This document shows positions 12,706-12,795 of a stretch of DNA of 12,795 nt, piece after piece. The DNA is from JAAYKS01 sp964479435 (GTDB lineage: Bacteria; Bacillota; Clostridia; Saccharofermentanales; UBA5734). The stretch is taken from contig CAYZME010000055.1 of the NCBI GenBank assembly GCA_964479435.1, positions 1 to 12,795 on the forward strand. The letters are read 5' to 3'. The position numbers and the translations under genes are program-made. Position 1 is the first letter of the stretch; every line of letters starts with the position of its first letter. A model generated the notes under the pieces. It was not told the origin of the DNA, did no database searches, and saw nothing but the letters and a program-made list of their open reading frames with translations.

Positions 12706-12795
12706 ATGAAAAAAACACCCTCTTCATACGAAACACCTGTGTACGTTTCCCGCCAACCTACGGGGTTGGCGGGCCACAATCCACCCATCCCGGCG
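12706..12795 (+). CDS. Possible start of a further small or unknown gene, 3' cut by window end
   Basis: An ATG 14 bp after the DUF47 stop opens a frame of 30 codons that runs off the window: MKKTPSSYETPVYVSRQPTG, then a Gly/Pro-rich stretch. No good ribosome-binding site precedes it (only GGAC), and I do not recognise it. A perfect 10-bp palindrome lies inside it, which argues for a non-coding end region instead. It is recorded because the frame is open and the operon spacing is plausible. Confidence 0.25.
   Translation, partial: MKKTPSSYETPVYVSRQPTGLAGHNPPIPA
12749..12773. terminator. Perfect 10-bp GC-rich hairpin downstream of pit-DUF47
   Basis: CCCGCCAACC (12749-12758) and GGTTGGCGGG (12764-12773) pair perfectly over a 5-base loop. 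It lies 58 bp after the DUF47 stop, where an operon end would be expected. It lacks the following T-run of an intrinsic terminator on either strand, so it may be another kind of palindrome or a transcript-end stabiliser. Confidence 0.45.

Noticed and set aside
1..12795. A hidden defence, CRISPR, mobile or phage system.
   Set aside because: All substantial frames are accounted for by housekeeping or envelope genes. I saw no regularly spaced repeats, transposase, integrase, attachment site or toxin-antitoxin pair.

Overview
The window is an ordinary-looking chromosomal stretch of a GC-rich bacterium, roughly 60% or more GC by eye, and almost entirely coding. The gene content is a ZapA-like protein next to a U32 peptidase with a DUF3656-type middle, a YerB-type DUF3048 lipoprotein, Pit plus DUF47, and a secreted CapA. 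Together with strong AGGAGG ribosome-binding sites and TATAAT promoters, it suggests an uncultured Gram-positive-type organism, most likely a GC-rich Bacillota/Clostridia relative. Chloroflexota or Actinomycetota cannot be excluded, and no species is claimed. I see no rRNA, tRNA, tmRNA, CRISPR array, transposase, phage gene or defence island.

Left part (1-6153, all + strand): the 3' part of a capA-like gene overlaps rsmA (16S rRNA dimethyladenosine transferase). After a 118-bp gap with a TATAAT promoter comes a tightly overlapping trio: a ZapA-like gene with an unusually long tail, a U32/RlhA-like gene and dut. The overlaps are 8 bp and 4 bp, so the trio is probably one translationally coupled transcript.

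Middle (6192-9678): a membrane-anchored alpha/beta-hydrolase-fold protein on the - strand faces dut. It appears to have lost its catalytic triad. It is divergent from uppP-tsaD-smpB, which covers undecaprenyl-phosphate recycling, the tRNA t6A modification and trans-translation. The 100-bp gap between the two units carries two back-to-back extended -10 promoters.

Right part (9700-12795): a DUF3048 lipoprotein on the - strand converges with smpB and diverges from a pit-DUF47 phosphate-transport pair, which has a near-consensus promoter (TTGAAA, 17 bp, TATAAT). The window ends in a perfect 10-bp palindrome that overlaps a possible further reading frame.

There is no clear new multi-gene system. 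The items most worth a second look are the apparently dead membrane-anchored hydrolase with its exclusive divergent promoters, the long-tailed ZapA, and the overlapping alternative hairpins inside the U32 linker.
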